From Streptomyces sp. NBC_01454 (GTDB lineage Bacteria > Actinomycetota > Actinomycetes > Streptomycetales > Streptomycetaceae), in the NCBI RefSeq assembly GCF_036227565.1, contig NZ_CP109460.1, positions 496,001 to 560,000 of the forward strand: a stretch of 64,000 bases of DNA, read 5' to 3'. Below are positions 1-8,994 of the stretch, piece by piece. The position numbers and the translations under genes were made by a program. The first letter of the stretch is position 1. Each line of letters begins with the position of its first letter. The notes beneath the pieces were generated by a model. It did no database searches, was not told where the DNA came from, and saw only the letters and a program-made list of their open reading frames with translations.

Positions 1-575
1 GCCTGTTCGGGGTCGGGGCAGTTGATGCCGCGGCGGGGGTCGAGGCCGTCCGAGCCGAGGAAGGCGAGATCCGGGGTGAGCCGGCGCAGCGCCTGTTCGG
101 TCCGGGTGCCCAGCAGGGACTCGCCGGGGCGCCGCAGCCGGCCGCCGAGCACCTCGACCGCCACCTCGGCGTCGGCCAGTTCGACCAGCGTGGCCAGGCT
201 GTTGGTGACGATGGTGAGGTCGCGGCGGGCGCGCAGTGCACGGGCCAGCCGGGCGACGGCGCTGCCCGCGTCTAGGAGCACGATGTCGCCGCTGCGCACC
301 AGCCCGGCCGCGGCGTGGGCGAGGGCGTCCTTCTCGCCTTGCCGTGCCCGGTCCTTGTCGTGCCGGGAGCGCTCCGCCGCCCGGTGGTCGACCGCGCCGC
401 CGTACGTGCGGGTGATGTGCCCGAGGGCGGCCAGCGTGGCGAGGTCGCGGCGGACGGTGGACAGCGAGACATCGAATGCGGCGGCGAGGTCGTGCACGCT
501 GATGTCCCCGGCGCCGAGCAGTTCCACCATCCGCGCACGCCGTTGCCGGGTGGCCGGGCGTTCCCCACTGGTCAC
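1..575 (-). CDS. DeoR-family transcriptional regulator, 3' end cut by window edge
   Basis: About 191 codons are visible; the C-terminus lies left of the window. The N-terminus carries a DeoR-type helix-turn-helix (ARMVELLGAG, then SVHDLAAAFDVSLSTVRRDL, residues about 14-45), followed by the family's TYGGAV motif and the start of the sugar-phosphate-sensing domain (VRSGDIVLLDAGSAVARLAR, then IVTNS). DeoR proteins usually repress nearby sugar or nucleoside catabolic genes and are released by a phosphorylated sugar. The GTG at 575 is chosen because the upstream in-frame codons give no better start; no strong ribosome site is visible. The target genes probably lie left of the window. Family is clear; ligand unknown. 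Confidence 0.85.
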   Translation of the reverse strand, partial: MTSGERPATRQRRARMVELLGAGDISVHDLAAAFDVSLSTVRRDLATLAALGHITRTYGGAVDHRAAERSRHDKDRARQGEKDALAHAAAGLVRSGDIVLLDAGSAVARLARALRARRDLTIVTNSLATLVELADAEVAVEVLGGRLRRPGESLLGTRTEQALRRLTPDLAFLGSDGLDPRRGINCPDPEQ

Positions 576-710
576 GTCACTCCCGCCTCTGTCTGCCGGT
601 CGACCGGGCGGCGCCCTCGCGGGCACCTCGCGCACGTTGCGCGTTTCGCGCAATTCGAGGCTAGCAGTCGGGCGGACAGCGGCGGGCGGTCCTCCGTCGT
701 GACCTGGTGG

Positions 711-1106
711 TCAGGCGAGTACCTTCGCCTTGGCCTTCTGGAACTCCTCTTCGGTGATGTCCCCGTGGTTCTTCAGTTCGGCGAGCTTCGCCAGGGAATC
801 CGCGTGCCGGGCCGTCTCGTCACCGGTCCCGACGGTGTCCCGGAGATAGCTCTGCAGCTGCTTTTGCTGCCGTTCGGCCTGCGCGTAATCCCGCTCACTC
901 ATTTCGTGGCCGCGCGCGATCACATAGATGAAGACGCCCAGGAAGGGCAGCACGATCACCAGGACGAGCCAGCCCGTCTTGGCCCAGTTGTTGATGTCAC
1001 GGCTCCGGAAGATGTCACCGATGATCCTGAAGAGCAGGATCAGCCACAGAATCCACAGAAAGATCAGGCACATCGTCCAGAACGCGTTGAGCAGCGGATA
1101 GTCCAT
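711..1106 (-). CDS. PLDc_N / SHOCT domain membrane protein
   Basis: A 131-residue protein. Two hydrophobic segments near the N-terminus (about residues 8-28 and 45-63) with the NWAKTGWLVLVIVLPFLG pattern match the PLDc_N (phospholipase D nuclease N-terminal) membrane module. The C-terminus ends in a SHOCT-like motif (LAELKNHGDITEEEFQKAKAK), a short domain found at the ends of many bacterial membrane proteins. No catalytic HKD motif is present, so it is not a phospholipase. AGGAGG lies 5 nt before the ATG at 1106 but only 2 nt before an adjacent GTG, so the ATG is preferred. Function unknown; membrane location likely. Confidence 0.85.
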   Translation of the reverse strand: MDYPLLNAFWTMCLIFLWILWLILLFRIIGDIFRSRDINNWAKTGWLVLVIVLPFLGVFIYVIARGHEMSERDYAQAERQQKQLQSYLRDTVGTGDETARHADSLAKLAELKNHGDITEEEFQKAKAKVLA

Positions 1107-1155
1107 CACGGCCTCCTCGTGACGCTTGGAGCCCCGAGCTCATCCGTCCCTCACC

Positions 1156-3888
1156 TCAAGGATCGTCGAGGTCGACGTCCAGCGCGAGCAGATCGACGCC
1201 GGTGAGCGCCTGCTCCGTCCAGATCACCTTGCCGCCGGTGGTGTAGCGGGTTCCCCAGCGCTCGGCCAATTGGGCGACGAGGAAGAGTCCGCGGCCGCCC
1301 TCGTCGGTGGTGGCGGCCTGCCGCAGATGCGGCGAGGTACTGCTGCGGTCGGAGACCTCGCAGATCAGGGCGGTGTCGCGGATCAGCCGCACGCCGATGG
1401 GACCGGCCGCGTACCGGATGGAGTTGGTGACCAGCTCGCTGAGGATCAGCTCGGCGGTGAACGCCGCGTCCGCCAGGCCCCATTCGATCAGCTTGCGGAC
1501 CGCCGTGGCGCGTATGTGGGCCACGGCCGAGGGGTCCGGCGGCACCTCCCACTCGGCGACGTGCGCGGTGTCCAGCACCTGGGTGCGGGCGACGAGCAGG
1601 GCGATGTCGTCGCTGGGGCGCTCCGGCAGCAGCGCGCTCAGCGCGGCCTCACAGGTCTCCTCCGGCGTCCGCGCCGGGTGGTCGGCCAGCGTACGGCTCA
1701 GCAGCGCCATGCCCTCGTCGAGGTCGCGGTTGCGGTCCTCGACGAGCCCGTCGGTGAACAGCACCAGTCGGCTCGCCTCGGGCAGCTGCTGGTGCCAGGT
1801 CTCGAACGGCAGCCCGCCGAGCCCGAGGGGCGGACCGCCGGGCACATCGGCGATCTCGGCGGTGCCGTCCGGCCGCAGCAGCAGGGGCTGGACGTGCCCG
1901 GCGCGCGCCATGGTGCAGTTCCCGGACGCCGGGTCGTAGATGGCGTAGAGGCAGGTGGCGCCGGTGACCGAACCCTCGGCGCCCTCGTCCTGGTCGATGC
2001 GGGTGACGAGTTCGTCGAGGTGCCAGAGGATTTCGTCGGGCGGCAGGTCCAGATTGGCGAAGTTGTGGACCGCGGTGCGCAGCCGTCCCATCGTGGCGGC
2101 GGCGTGCAGCCCGTGCCCCACGACGTCCCCCACGACCAGCGCCACCCGGGCGCCGGGCAGCGGAATGATGTCGAACCAGTCGCCGCCGACGCCGCCGAGT
2201 CCGCCGCGCCCCGCCTGGGCGGGCAGATAGCGGTAGGCCGCCTCGACGGCGTTCTGCTCCGGCAGGGCACGCGGCAGGAGGCTGCGCTGCAGGGTGACGG
2301 CCATGGTGTGCTCGCGGGTGTAGCGGCGGGCGTTGTCGATGCTCACCGCGGCGCGGGCGACCAGTTCCTCGGCGACGGACAGGTCCTCGTCCTCGAACGG
2401 CTCGGGGACGTTGGAGCGCCAGAAGATGGCCACGCCCAGGATGACGCCACGGGCCCGCAACGGCACCGCGATCCTGGAGTGGATGCCGTGCTGGACTATC
2501 TTTCTGGCCCGGTCGGGGCTCTGCAGATGCCAGCCGGTGAACGCCGCCAGATCCGCCTCCAGGGCCGCCTGCCCGCTCAGCAGACTGGCGCCGAGGGTGG
2601 TGGCCGGCTCGAAGCGGATCAGCCGGCCGACGGGGTAGAGGCCGCTCTCGGGCGGCGCGCCGCTGAGCGCCGTCCGCCGCATCTCCACGACCGCGCTGGA
2701 GGGCACGGTCGGTTCCTCACCGATCAGCACGTCCTCGGCCAGATCGACGGTGACGATGTCGGCGAAGCGGCTGGCGCCGAACTCCGCGAGCTCCTCACAG
2801 GTGCGCACCACGTCGAGGGTGGTGCCGATCTCCGTACCGGCGTCGTAGAGCAGCTTGAGGCGGCCTCGGGCCACATCGGCCCGGCCGGTGAGCGCCCGCA
2901 GCTCGGTGGTGTCCCGCAGCGTCGTGACGCTGCCCGGCGGTCCCCCCGCCTGGTCCGTCGAGCGCTGGTTGACGGCCAGCAGCCGGTCGCCGACCGGGTG
3001 GACCTCGTCGGTGACGACCCGGCCGGAGGCCAGCAGATGGGCGGTGGCGGGGTCGAGTCCGAGCTCGGTGACCGGCCGCCCCTCGACCTCGGGCGGCAGG
3101 TCGAGCAGCCGGCGCGCCTCGTCGTTGGCGAGCAGCAGACAGCCGTCACCGCCGACGATGATCACGCCCTCGCGTACGGCGTGCAGCACCGCGTCGTGGT
3201 GTTCGTACATCCGGGTCATCTCGGCCGGGCCGAGGCCGTGGGTCTGCCGCCGCAGGCGCCTGCTGACCAGTGCGGTGCCGCCGGTGGCCACGAGGAGGAC
3301 TCCGGCCGCGGCGCCGAACAGCAGCGGGAACTGGTTGTCGACGACGCCGCTGACGCGATTGACGGTGATACCGGCCGAGACCAGCCCGATGACCTTGCCG
3401 TTGCGGCCGAAGACCGGCACCACGGCCTGCACCAGGGGCCCGATGGTGCCGGTGATCCGCTCGGTGACCACCCCGCCGGCCAGCGCCGGTTTGATCGTGC
3501 CGACGAACTTCTTGCCGATGCGGTTGGGGATGGGGTGGGTGTAGCGGATGCCCTGCGTGTTCATCACGACGATGAAGTCGACCTCGGAGCTTTTGCGCGC
3601 GGCTTCCGTCCGCGGCTGCAGTACCGCGGTGGGATCGGCGCTCCGCAGGGCGGCTTCGATGCCCGGCGCATTCGCGAAGGCCTCGGCGACCGCGACCGAC
3701 CGGTTGCGGGCCTCACGGTCTCCGTCGGCCCTGGATTGCAGCACGAGGGCCGCGATGGCGGCGGCGACGAGCAACACCACGATCGCCACCTGCAGGAGAA
3801 AGACCTGACCTGCGACAGTTCGCATCCTGAGAACCGAACGCGGGCGGCCGTAGCGTCCGGCCATGTCCTCTTTGTACACCTCCCGCAT
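1156..3888 (-). CDS. Membrane sensor PP2C (SpoIIE) phosphatase with sCache, PAS, GAF and HATPase domains
   Basis: A 910-residue multidomain regulator. Order: TM1 (about 30-51), extracellular sCache-like sensor (55-180, with HPIPNRIGKKFVGTI), TM2 (188-208), PAS (230-330), GAF (350-520), SpoIIE-type PP2C phosphatase (about 555-765, with GGDWFD and GDVVGHG metal-binding motifs) and a C-terminal HATPase_c anti-sigma-kinase-like domain (about 775-895). The architecture suggests a partner-switching regulator: the phosphatase dephosphorylates an anti-sigma antagonist while the ATPase domain may phosphorylate one. No antagonist gene is adjacent. The start could also be the ATG at 3864 (MAGRYGRP); neither has an ideally spaced ribosome site. 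Family certain; signal and target unknown. Confidence 0.92.
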   Translation of the reverse strand: MREVYKEDMAGRYGRPRSVLRMRTVAGQVFLLQVAIVVLLVAAAIAALVLQSRADGDREARNRSVAVAEAFANAPGIEAALRSADPTAVLQPRTEAARKSSEVDFIVVMNTQGIRYTHPIPNRIGKKFVGTIKPALAGGVVTERITGTIGPLVQAVVPVFGRNGKVIGLVSAGITVNRVSGVVDNQFPLLFGAAAGVLLVATGGTALVSRRLRRQTHGLGPAEMTRMYEHHDAVLHAVREGVIIVGGDGCLLLANDEARRLLDLPPEVEGRPVTELGLDPATAHLLASGRVVTDEVHPVGDRLLAVNQRSTDQAGGPPGSVTTLRDTTELRALTGRADVARGRLKLLYDAGTEIGTTLDVVRTCEELAEFGASRFADIVTVDLAEDVLIGEEPTVPSSAVVEMRRTALSGAPPESGLYPVGRLIRFEPATTLGASLLSGQAALEADLAAFTGWHLQSPDRARKIVQHGIHSRIAVPLRARGVILGVAIFWRSNVPEPFEDEDLSVAEELVARAAVSIDNARRYTREHTMAVTLQRSLLPRALPEQNAVEAAYRYLPAQAGRGGLGGVGGDWFDIIPLPGARVALVVGDVVGHGLHAAATMGRLRTAVHNFANLDLPPDEILWHLDELVTRIDQDEGAEGSVTGATCLYAIYDPASGNCTMARAGHVQPLLLRPDGTAEIADVPGGPPLGLGGLPFETWHQQLPEASRLVLFTDGLVEDRNRDLDEGMALLSRTLADHPARTPEETCEAALSALLPERPSDDIALLVARTQVLDTAHVAEWEVPPDPSAVAHIRATAVRKLIEWGLADAAFTAELILSELVTNSIRYAAGPIGVRLIRDTALICEVSDRSSTSPHLRQAATTDEGGRGLFLVAQLAERWGTRYTTGGKVIWTEQALTGVDLLALDVDLDDP

Positions 3889-4308
3889 ACGGTGGGCGAG
3901 CCGCGCGATGCGGAGCGCAGCAGCAGCGAGCGCCCGCGCTGCTGCCGGGCGGCCTCACGGGCTGTCAGAGGATCGTCCCGTGATCCGGGGCCGGGCGCCA
4001 GAGGGCGGAAAGTCTCCCGGGTAGGTTTTACTGGTACGCATATGCGAACCTCTTCGACGAAGAGGACATACACGGCGCTCGCGAGGCGCCGCGGTACGGG
4101 GAACAAATCGCCCATGGTCCGGACGGTTCATGTAACTCTTCCCACAAGGCCGGACGCTTGCCTGATCGGCGCCGGGCGCCCATGTGAGTCCGGCCTAAGC
4201 ACGATATGCCTGGTCAGCCGCGCTCGCCAGGCGAGCGGATCCGCCCCTGAGGTGGTACCGGGGCGCCCCCTGCCGTGACAGGGGCGGGCGCGACGGTATG
4301 AGACGTTC
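3889..4308. other. Divergent intergenic region with palindromes
   Basis: This 420-base gap separates the leftward phosphatase gene from the rightward 114-residue gene. No convincing coding frame is seen. It contains the two adjacent palindromes at 4037-4065, listed separately. Confidence 0.6.
4037..4065. promoter_or_regulatory. Two adjacent palindromes, candidate operator
   Basis: CGCATATGCG (4037-4046) is a perfect 10-bp palindrome. Three bases further on is CCTCTTCG-A-CGAAGAGG (4049-4065), a perfect 8-bp inverted repeat with a one-base centre. The pair sits about 150 bp upstream of the sensor phosphatase start, between divergent genes. The short centre fits a dimeric DNA-binding protein site better than a terminator. 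The regulator is unknown. Confidence 0.45.
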
Positions 4309-4653
4309 GTGGGCATGCATGTTCCCGAGGAGATCCGTGCCGAGGCGGCCGCGCTCATCGACCACCACGCGCTCGGGCTGTGGAAGCCGAATGACGCCGA
4401 CCGGCGAGCCGCCGTGGCGCTGTACCGCTTCCTCGAAACCGGTGTGCCGCTCACGAGCGAGCAGATCCGGGCCGCCCTTGCGCACGCGGAACCGCCGGCC
4501 GGGCTGCACGAGCGGCTGCTGACGCTGCTGCAGGCGACCGCCGGCCTGCTCGACGACGCAGCGGTGTCCGAGAGCTCCGCCGGCCGGGACGCCGTCGACC
4601 ACGTATGCCTGCTGCTGGACGCGCTCGCGCTCTCCGGGCTCTCCGGGCAGTAA
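4309..4653 (+). CDS. Small conserved-looking hypothetical protein
   Basis: A soluble, mostly helical protein of 114 residues with no membrane segment or signal peptide. It is rich in Ala and Leu and has regular amphipathic stretches (EEIRAEAAALIDHHAL, LHERLLTLLQATAGLL). I do not recognise the family. The GTG at 4309 or the ATG at 4315 could be the start; no clear ribosome site decides between them. It ends seven bases before a strong bidirectional hairpin shared with the convergent permease gene. Codon use looks like normal coding for this genome. Confidence 0.6.
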   Translation: MGMHVPEEIRAEAAALIDHHALGLWKPNDADRRAAVALYRFLETGVPLTSEQIRAALAHAEPPAGLHERLLTLLQATAGLLDDAAVSESSAGRDAVDHVCLLLDALALSGLSGQ

Positions 4654-4660
4654 GAAGAAG

Positions 4661-4689
4661 GCCCGCCCGGGCAAGCGCTCCGGGCGGGC
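4661..4689. terminator. Bidirectional hairpin terminator
   Basis: GCCCGCCCGG (4661-4670), a 9-nt loop and CCGGGCGGGC (4680-4689) form a perfect 10-bp GC stem between convergent genes. There is no T-tract, which is common for Streptomyces terminators. Confidence 0.8.
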
Positions 4690-4709
4690 GGTTCCGGGCC
4701 GTGAAGGCG

Positions 4710-6164
4710 CTATTCGGACAGCGGGGCGGACGCCGTCATGGCGGGGGCCTGCTCGTCCTCGGGCACCGAGATCACCCAGTGCGTCTCCTGGCGGGGGCGC
4801 AGGTAGATCACCCAGTACCCGGCGGCGGCCAGCACGATCGCGCCGGTGATGACCAGGCTCTCGGTGCTCTGCTGGTAGAGCACCCACGCCAGCACCACGA
4901 TCAGCAGCGCCGGGATCGCCGGCCACAGCGGCATCCGCCAGGCCAGCCGGTGCTTGTGCTCGCCGCGGCGCGAGACCAGGGCGCCCAGGGCGACGAAGAC
5001 GTACATCGCGGCGACGGCCACTCCGGTGACCTCGCTGAGGGTGTCGAGGTTGACGAAGCACAGGGCCGCACCGGGCACGCCGACCGCGAGGGTCGCCGCC
5101 CAGGGGGAGCCGAAGCGCCGGCCGACGTGCGAGAAGATGCGGTTGACGGGGGTCGGCCAGGCGGCGTCGCGCGCCGAGGAGAAGACCACCCGGGAGTTCT
5201 GGATCACCATCACGATCGCCGCGTTGATGATCGCCAGGGCGATACAGAGGCTGACGAAGGTACCGACGCCCGAGTTGCTCCAGTCCCGCACCATGCCGGC
5301 GACGTCACCGGCGCCGAGGGTCTTCAGGTCGGGGGCGCCCAGGGTGATGGCGATGACCGGGATCAGGACGACGGCCGCGCCGATGGCGAGGGTCCACAGC
5401 ACGGTGCGCGAGACGTTGCGGCGGGGGTTGTCCATCTCCTCGGCCAGGTACACGGCGGTGGAGAAGCCCTGCAGGATGAAGAGCGCGGTGGCCAGTCCGG
5501 CCACGATGAGGCCCCCGGTGACCGCGGCGCTGTGCCCGTTCCCGGCATCGAGGACGGGGTGGACGAGGACGGACGCGGGCCGCTGGGTGTGGGTGAAGCC
5601 GAGGAAGGCGACGACCGCGCAGGCCACGACCTCCAGCACCAGGAAGATGCCGGTGATCCAGGCGTTGGCGCGCAGATCGAGCAGCCCCATGGCGGTGGCC
5701 AGCAGCATCACCGCGGCGGCGGTCCACTGCGGATCCAGATGCACGATCGGGGCCAGATAGTCGGCGGTGCCCAGCGCGATGATGGGCGGCACGATCATGA
5801 CGACGATCAGCGAGAGTATGAAAACCAGCCAGCCGGCGAGACGGCCCATGAGCGTGCCGACCATGGCGTATTCGCCGCCGGAGCTCGGTATCAGCGTGCC
5901 GAGTTCCGAGTAGGTGAAGGCCACGCCGACACACAGCAGCGCCGCGATGGCGATGGTCAGTGCGGTGCCCGTGCCCAGGGTGGCGAAGGAGTCCGGAACG
6001 ATCACGAAGAGCGAGGACGCCGGGGTCAGACAGGACAGCGTGAGCAGGGTGCCGCCGACCACACCGATCGACCGGGTGAGTTTGGGGCTGGTCGCGGCGT
6101 CCCCCTCCGTCGCCGCGCGGGTGTCCCGCTCAGGCGCTGCGGAGGCAACAGGCGTGTAGGGCAT
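4710..6164 (-). CDS. APC-superfamily amino acid permease
   Basis: A 484-residue integral membrane protein with about twelve hydrophobic segments. The start of TM1 carries the APC-family glycine-rich signature (RSIGVVGGTLLTLSCLTPASS), and the later SSGGEYAMVG and NPRRNVSRTV motifs are typical of amino acid/polyamine/organocation transporters. It is expected to import an amino acid or amine by cation symport or exchange; the substrate cannot be read from sequence. The ATG at 6164 is chosen because the family's short cytoplasmic N-terminus begins there, although the frame is open further upstream. It is a single-gene unit ending at the shared terminator. A promoter-like pair lies upstream at 6360-6388. 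Confidence 0.9.
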   Translation of the reverse strand: MPYTPVASAAPERDTRAATEGDAATSPKLTRSIGVVGGTLLTLSCLTPASSLFVIVPDSFATLGTGTALTIAIAALLCVGVAFTYSELGTLIPSSGGEYAMVGTLMGRLAGWLVFILSLIVVMIVPPIIALGTADYLAPIVHLDPQWTAAAVMLLATAMGLLDLRANAWITGIFLVLEVVACAVVAFLGFTHTQRPASVLVHPVLDAGNGHSAAVTGGLIVAGLATALFILQGFSTAVYLAEEMDNPRRNVSRTVLWTLAIGAAVVLIPVIAITLGAPDLKTLGAGDVAGMVRDWSNSGVGTFVSLCIALAIINAAIVMVIQNSRVVFSSARDAAWPTPVNRIFSHVGRRFGSPWAATLAVGVPGAALCFVNLDTLSEVTGVAVAAMYVFVALGALVSRRGEHKHRLAWRMPLWPAIPALLIVVLAWVLYQQSTESLVITGAIVLAAAGYWVIYLRPRQETHWVISVPEDEQAPAMTASAPLSE

Positions 6165-6476
6165 CTCGGTATCCGTATCCCATCGGTGCTGGCGGCATGA
6201 GGGGTGGCGCATGCGGGGGAACGCCGCAAAGCGGCCTGAACCCGGACGACCGAGCGCCCGCTTTGGTGACCGAATAAAACCCCTGCCGACGACTCCCGTC
6301 AAGACCCCGTTAAAGGCGTGAGACAACGAAATCCGCAGCATTGCTGGCTACTTGGAACGCTTATCCATGATCTGCCTGCGGAATTCAAGCGGATTTCGCG
6401 GCTGGACGGGGCGGTGGGAGAGGCCCGTGGGCACCGCCGAATCCGTTGCGGTCCCGGCGGATCCGCGCCCGTCCCG
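6165..6476. other. Intergenic region upstream of permease
   Basis: These 312 bases lie between the permease start and the stop of the next leftward gene. The only feature I see is a possible leftward promoter at 6360-6388. Confidence 0.6.
6360..6388 (-). promoter_or_regulatory. Putative promoter for the APC permease
   Basis: Read leftward, TTGAAT (6388-6383), a 17-nt spacer and GATAAG (6365-6360) resemble a housekeeping-sigma promoter. It would give a leader of about 190 nt before the permease start. Confidence 0.35.
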
Positions 6477-8561
6477 TCATCCCTTGTGCGCGTGCACGCG
6501 GGCGATCAGCAGCGCCACGTCGTCGTGATCGTGCTCGTCGCGCAGGGCGGCCAGCAGGCGGTCGCAGAGCACCTCCAGATCCTGCTCGGGCTCCGCCAGC
6601 AGTTCCAGCAGGGTGTCCAGACGGGCGTCTATCGGCTGGTCGCGGGTTTCGATCAGCCCGTCGGTGTAGAGCACCAGCTGATCACCGTCGCGCAGCGGGA
6701 CCGTGGTCTGCTCGAAGGGGACGCCACCGACGCCGAGCGGCGCGCCGGTGGGCAGGTCCAGCAGCTCGGGCGGCCGGTCCGGCCGCACCACGATCGGTGG
6801 CAGATGCCCGGCGACGGCGACCCGGCACTCGGTGCGGTGCGGGTCGTACACGGCGTACAGGCAGGTGGCGAATGCCGGGTCGAGGCCGACGGCGATGTGG
6901 TCGAGATGGCGCAGCACCTCGTCCGGGTCGAGGTCGAGGTCGGCCAGGGCGCGGGCGGTGGTGCGCAGCTGACCCATGGTGGCGGCGGCGTTGATGCCGC
7001 TTCCCATGACGTCGCCGACGACCAGCGCGGTCTTGTCCCCGGCCACGGGTATCGCGTCGAACCAGTCGCCGCCGACCTCGCTGGCCGCCTGGGCGGGCTG
7101 ATAGCGGTAGGCGATCTCCATGGCCGTGGGCTGCGGGGGCCGGTGGTTCATCAGATGGCGCTGGAGGGTGAGCGCGGTGCGGCGTTCGCTCTGATAGGAA
7201 CGCGCGTTGTCGATGCAGACCGCCGCCCGGGCGGCCAGTTCCACGGCGAGCACCGCGTCGTCCTCGTCGAACGGCTCCGGATTGCGCACGCGGTAGAGCG
7301 ACAACGCGCCGAGGACCTCACCCCGGGCGATCAGCGGGACGGCCAGATAGGAGTGCAGCCCCGCCTTCTTCAGAAGGGCGGCCCCTCGCAGGTCCGCGGC
7401 GATGTGCGGCAGATCTTCCTCGTCCACCTGGGAGACGAGCACCGGGCGCGCCTCGGTCACACACCGGGTGATCAGCCGGTCGGTCTCGTAGGAGGCGATC
7501 TGGCCGGTGGGATCGGCGGCGCTGACGGCCTCGGTGGAGTAGGCCGTGGAGACGGCGAGCGCCCGGAAGCGGGCCGGGCCGCCGCGGGAGAGCGAGGTCG
7601 GCCGGCGGCCGTCCAGGACGGCGTCGAGGACGTCGACGGCTGCCATGTCCGCCAGTTCGGGGACGATGACGTCGGCCAGTTCGTGTGCGGTCTGGTCGAC
7701 GTCGAGGGTGGTGCCGACGGTGGCGGAGGCGTCGGCGATGACGGCCAGCCGCCTGCGGGCGCGGGCCGCCTCGATGGCGGCCCGGTGCTGCTCGGTGACG
7801 TCCACGACCGAGGTGGCCAGCCCCAGCACCCGGCCGTGGGCGTCCTCCAGCCGGTAGTACGACACCGACCAGGCCTTGTCGGCATGGGGGTCGGAGGCGG
7901 TGCGCACGAGGGTGAACTGGTCGAGCATCGGCGTACCGGTGTCGAGGACCTCGCGCATGCCGGCCACGATGGTGTCGGTGTCCAGGAAGGAGAGGGCCTC
8001 GCGGACCTCGTGGCCGATGTGCTGGTCGGCCGGCAGCTCGTTGATGCGCTCCAGTGCGGGGTTGACCATGACGAAGCGCAGCGAGGTGTCGAGGACCGCC
8101 AGGCCGATCGGCGACTGGGCCACCAGGCGGACGGACAGCGCCAGATCGCGCTCCACCCGCCGCAGCACGGCCTGGTCGGTGGCGATGCCCAGGGCGTAGG
8201 ACTCGCCGCGCTCGTCCAGCAGCCGCATGTTGCGGAATTCGACGAGCCGGGTGCTGCCGTCCTTGTGCTGGACCGGGAAGACCCCTGCCCAGCTCTCGCC
8301 GCCCGCCATGACCTCGGTGAACAGGTTCAGCACCAGATCGAAGTGCTCCGGTCCCACCAGCAGCTGCGCGGCGGTCCGGCCGAGCGCTTCCTGCGCGCTC
8401 CAGCCGAACAGCGCCTCGGCCTGCGGGCTCCACAGGGTGATCCGTCCGTCCGCGTCCAGCATCACGGCGGCCACGCCGAGCACGTCCAGCAGGCCGCCAG
8501 GCTGCCCCGGTGCGGCCCCTACCCGGGCCGCACCCTCGGGGAACGCGTCGGTCGCACCCAT
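6477..8561 (-). CDS. Cytoplasmic PAS-PAS-GAF SpoIIE-type PP2C phosphatase
   Basis: A 694-residue soluble protein. Two PAS domains (about 25-140, beginning GVAAVMLDADGRITLWSP, and about 150-260, with SPIGLAVLDTSLRFVMVNPA) are followed by a GAF domain (about 285-440) and a SpoIIE-type PP2C phosphatase (about 465-690, with EVGGDWFDAIPV, VVGDVMGSGINAAATMGQ and LVLYTDGLIE). Unlike the phosphatase at 1156-3888 it has no membrane segments and no ATPase domain. It probably dephosphorylates an anti-sigma antagonist in response to an internal signal such as a ligand or redox state. GGAAGGAG lies 7 nt before the ATG at 8561, which settles the start against several upstream in-frame candidates. Confidence 0.93.
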   Translation of the reverse strand: MGATDAFPEGAARVGAAPGQPGGLLDVLGVAAVMLDADGRITLWSPQAEALFGWSAQEALGRTAAQLLVGPEHFDLVLNLFTEVMAGGESWAGVFPVQHKDGSTRLVEFRNMRLLDERGESYALGIATDQAVLRRVERDLALSVRLVAQSPIGLAVLDTSLRFVMVNPALERINELPADQHIGHEVREALSFLDTDTIVAGMREVLDTGTPMLDQFTLVRTASDPHADKAWSVSYYRLEDAHGRVLGLATSVVDVTEQHRAAIEAARARRRLAVIADASATVGTTLDVDQTAHELADVIVPELADMAAVDVLDAVLDGRRPTSLSRGGPARFRALAVSTAYSTEAVSAADPTGQIASYETDRLITRCVTEARPVLVSQVDEEDLPHIAADLRGAALLKKAGLHSYLAVPLIARGEVLGALSLYRVRNPEPFDEDDAVLAVELAARAAVCIDNARSYQSERRTALTLQRHLMNHRPPQPTAMEIAYRYQPAQAASEVGGDWFDAIPVAGDKTALVVGDVMGSGINAAATMGQLRTTARALADLDLDPDEVLRHLDHIAVGLDPAFATCLYAVYDPHRTECRVAVAGHLPPIVVRPDRPPELLDLPTGAPLGVGGVPFEQTTVPLRDGDQLVLYTDGLIETRDQPIDARLDTLLELLAEPEQDLEVLCDRLLAALRDEHDHDDVALLIARVHAHKG

Positions 8562-8873
8562 CCAGGCACTCCTTCCGCCGGTCATCGCAGACCGACAGCC
8601 GTGGCGCTCTCCGTACATCGGCCGATTCTCACTGTGCTTCCGCTGGTCTCCATCATCTCTCGACACGGGACGGACCTGCAGGGAGAGCGAGATCCGCAGG
8701 GCGTCCGCGACCCGTGCGCGAGCGAGCATTATCCGACGCCGTTCGCAGGTCGGCGACCTTGTTGGCGATATTCACAGTGAGGTTTCCGGCCGGGTTCCAC
8801 GGCGGAAATGCGGGCGCCGGCCACATTCCGGTCGCCGACTGCCCGCGCGGCCGGCGTGCGGCACCTTTCCGAC

Positions 8874-8902
8874 TTGGAGTTGTTGATCACAAGGGCTACG
8901 CT
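8874..8902 (+). promoter_or_regulatory. Putative promoter for the acyl-CoA ligase
   Basis: TTGGAG (8874-8879), a 17-nt spacer and TACGCT (8897-8902) are a reasonable sigma-70-like pair for Streptomyces. The expected transcription start (about 8909) falls at the edge of the palindrome at 8911-8931. Confidence 0.5.
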
Positions 8903-8910
8903 GAGCATGC

Positions 8911-8931
8911 TTGGTTGCCTCCAGCAACTAA
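8911..8931. promoter_or_regulatory. Palindromic operator over the ligase transcription start
   Basis: TTGGTTGC-CTCCA-GCAACTAA is an inverted repeat with 8-bp arms (7 of 8 paired) and a 5-bp centre. It lies just past the predicted -10 box, where a bound repressor would block initiation. The TTGC/GCAA form and arm spacing resemble MarR-family sites. No MarR gene is adjacent, so the regulator would act from elsewhere. Confidence 0.55.
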
Positions 8932-8994
8932 TTTCGCGACACCGCACCGGCGCAGAGCACTGCGCCCGCCGCCGTCAGGAGGAAGCCCGACATC

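Larger units (their letters stand above)
8562..8994. other. Divergent intergenic region
   Basis: This 433-base gap separates the phosphatase from the acyl-CoA ligase. The right part holds a promoter-like pair and a palindromic operator (separate entries). I see no gene in the rest. Confidence 0.6.

Noticed and set aside
1126..4278. 1050-codon open frame on the plus strand
   Set aside because: It is antisense to the sensor phosphatase, whose domains are all in frame on the minus strand. The protein has Gly/Arg/Val-rich shadow composition.
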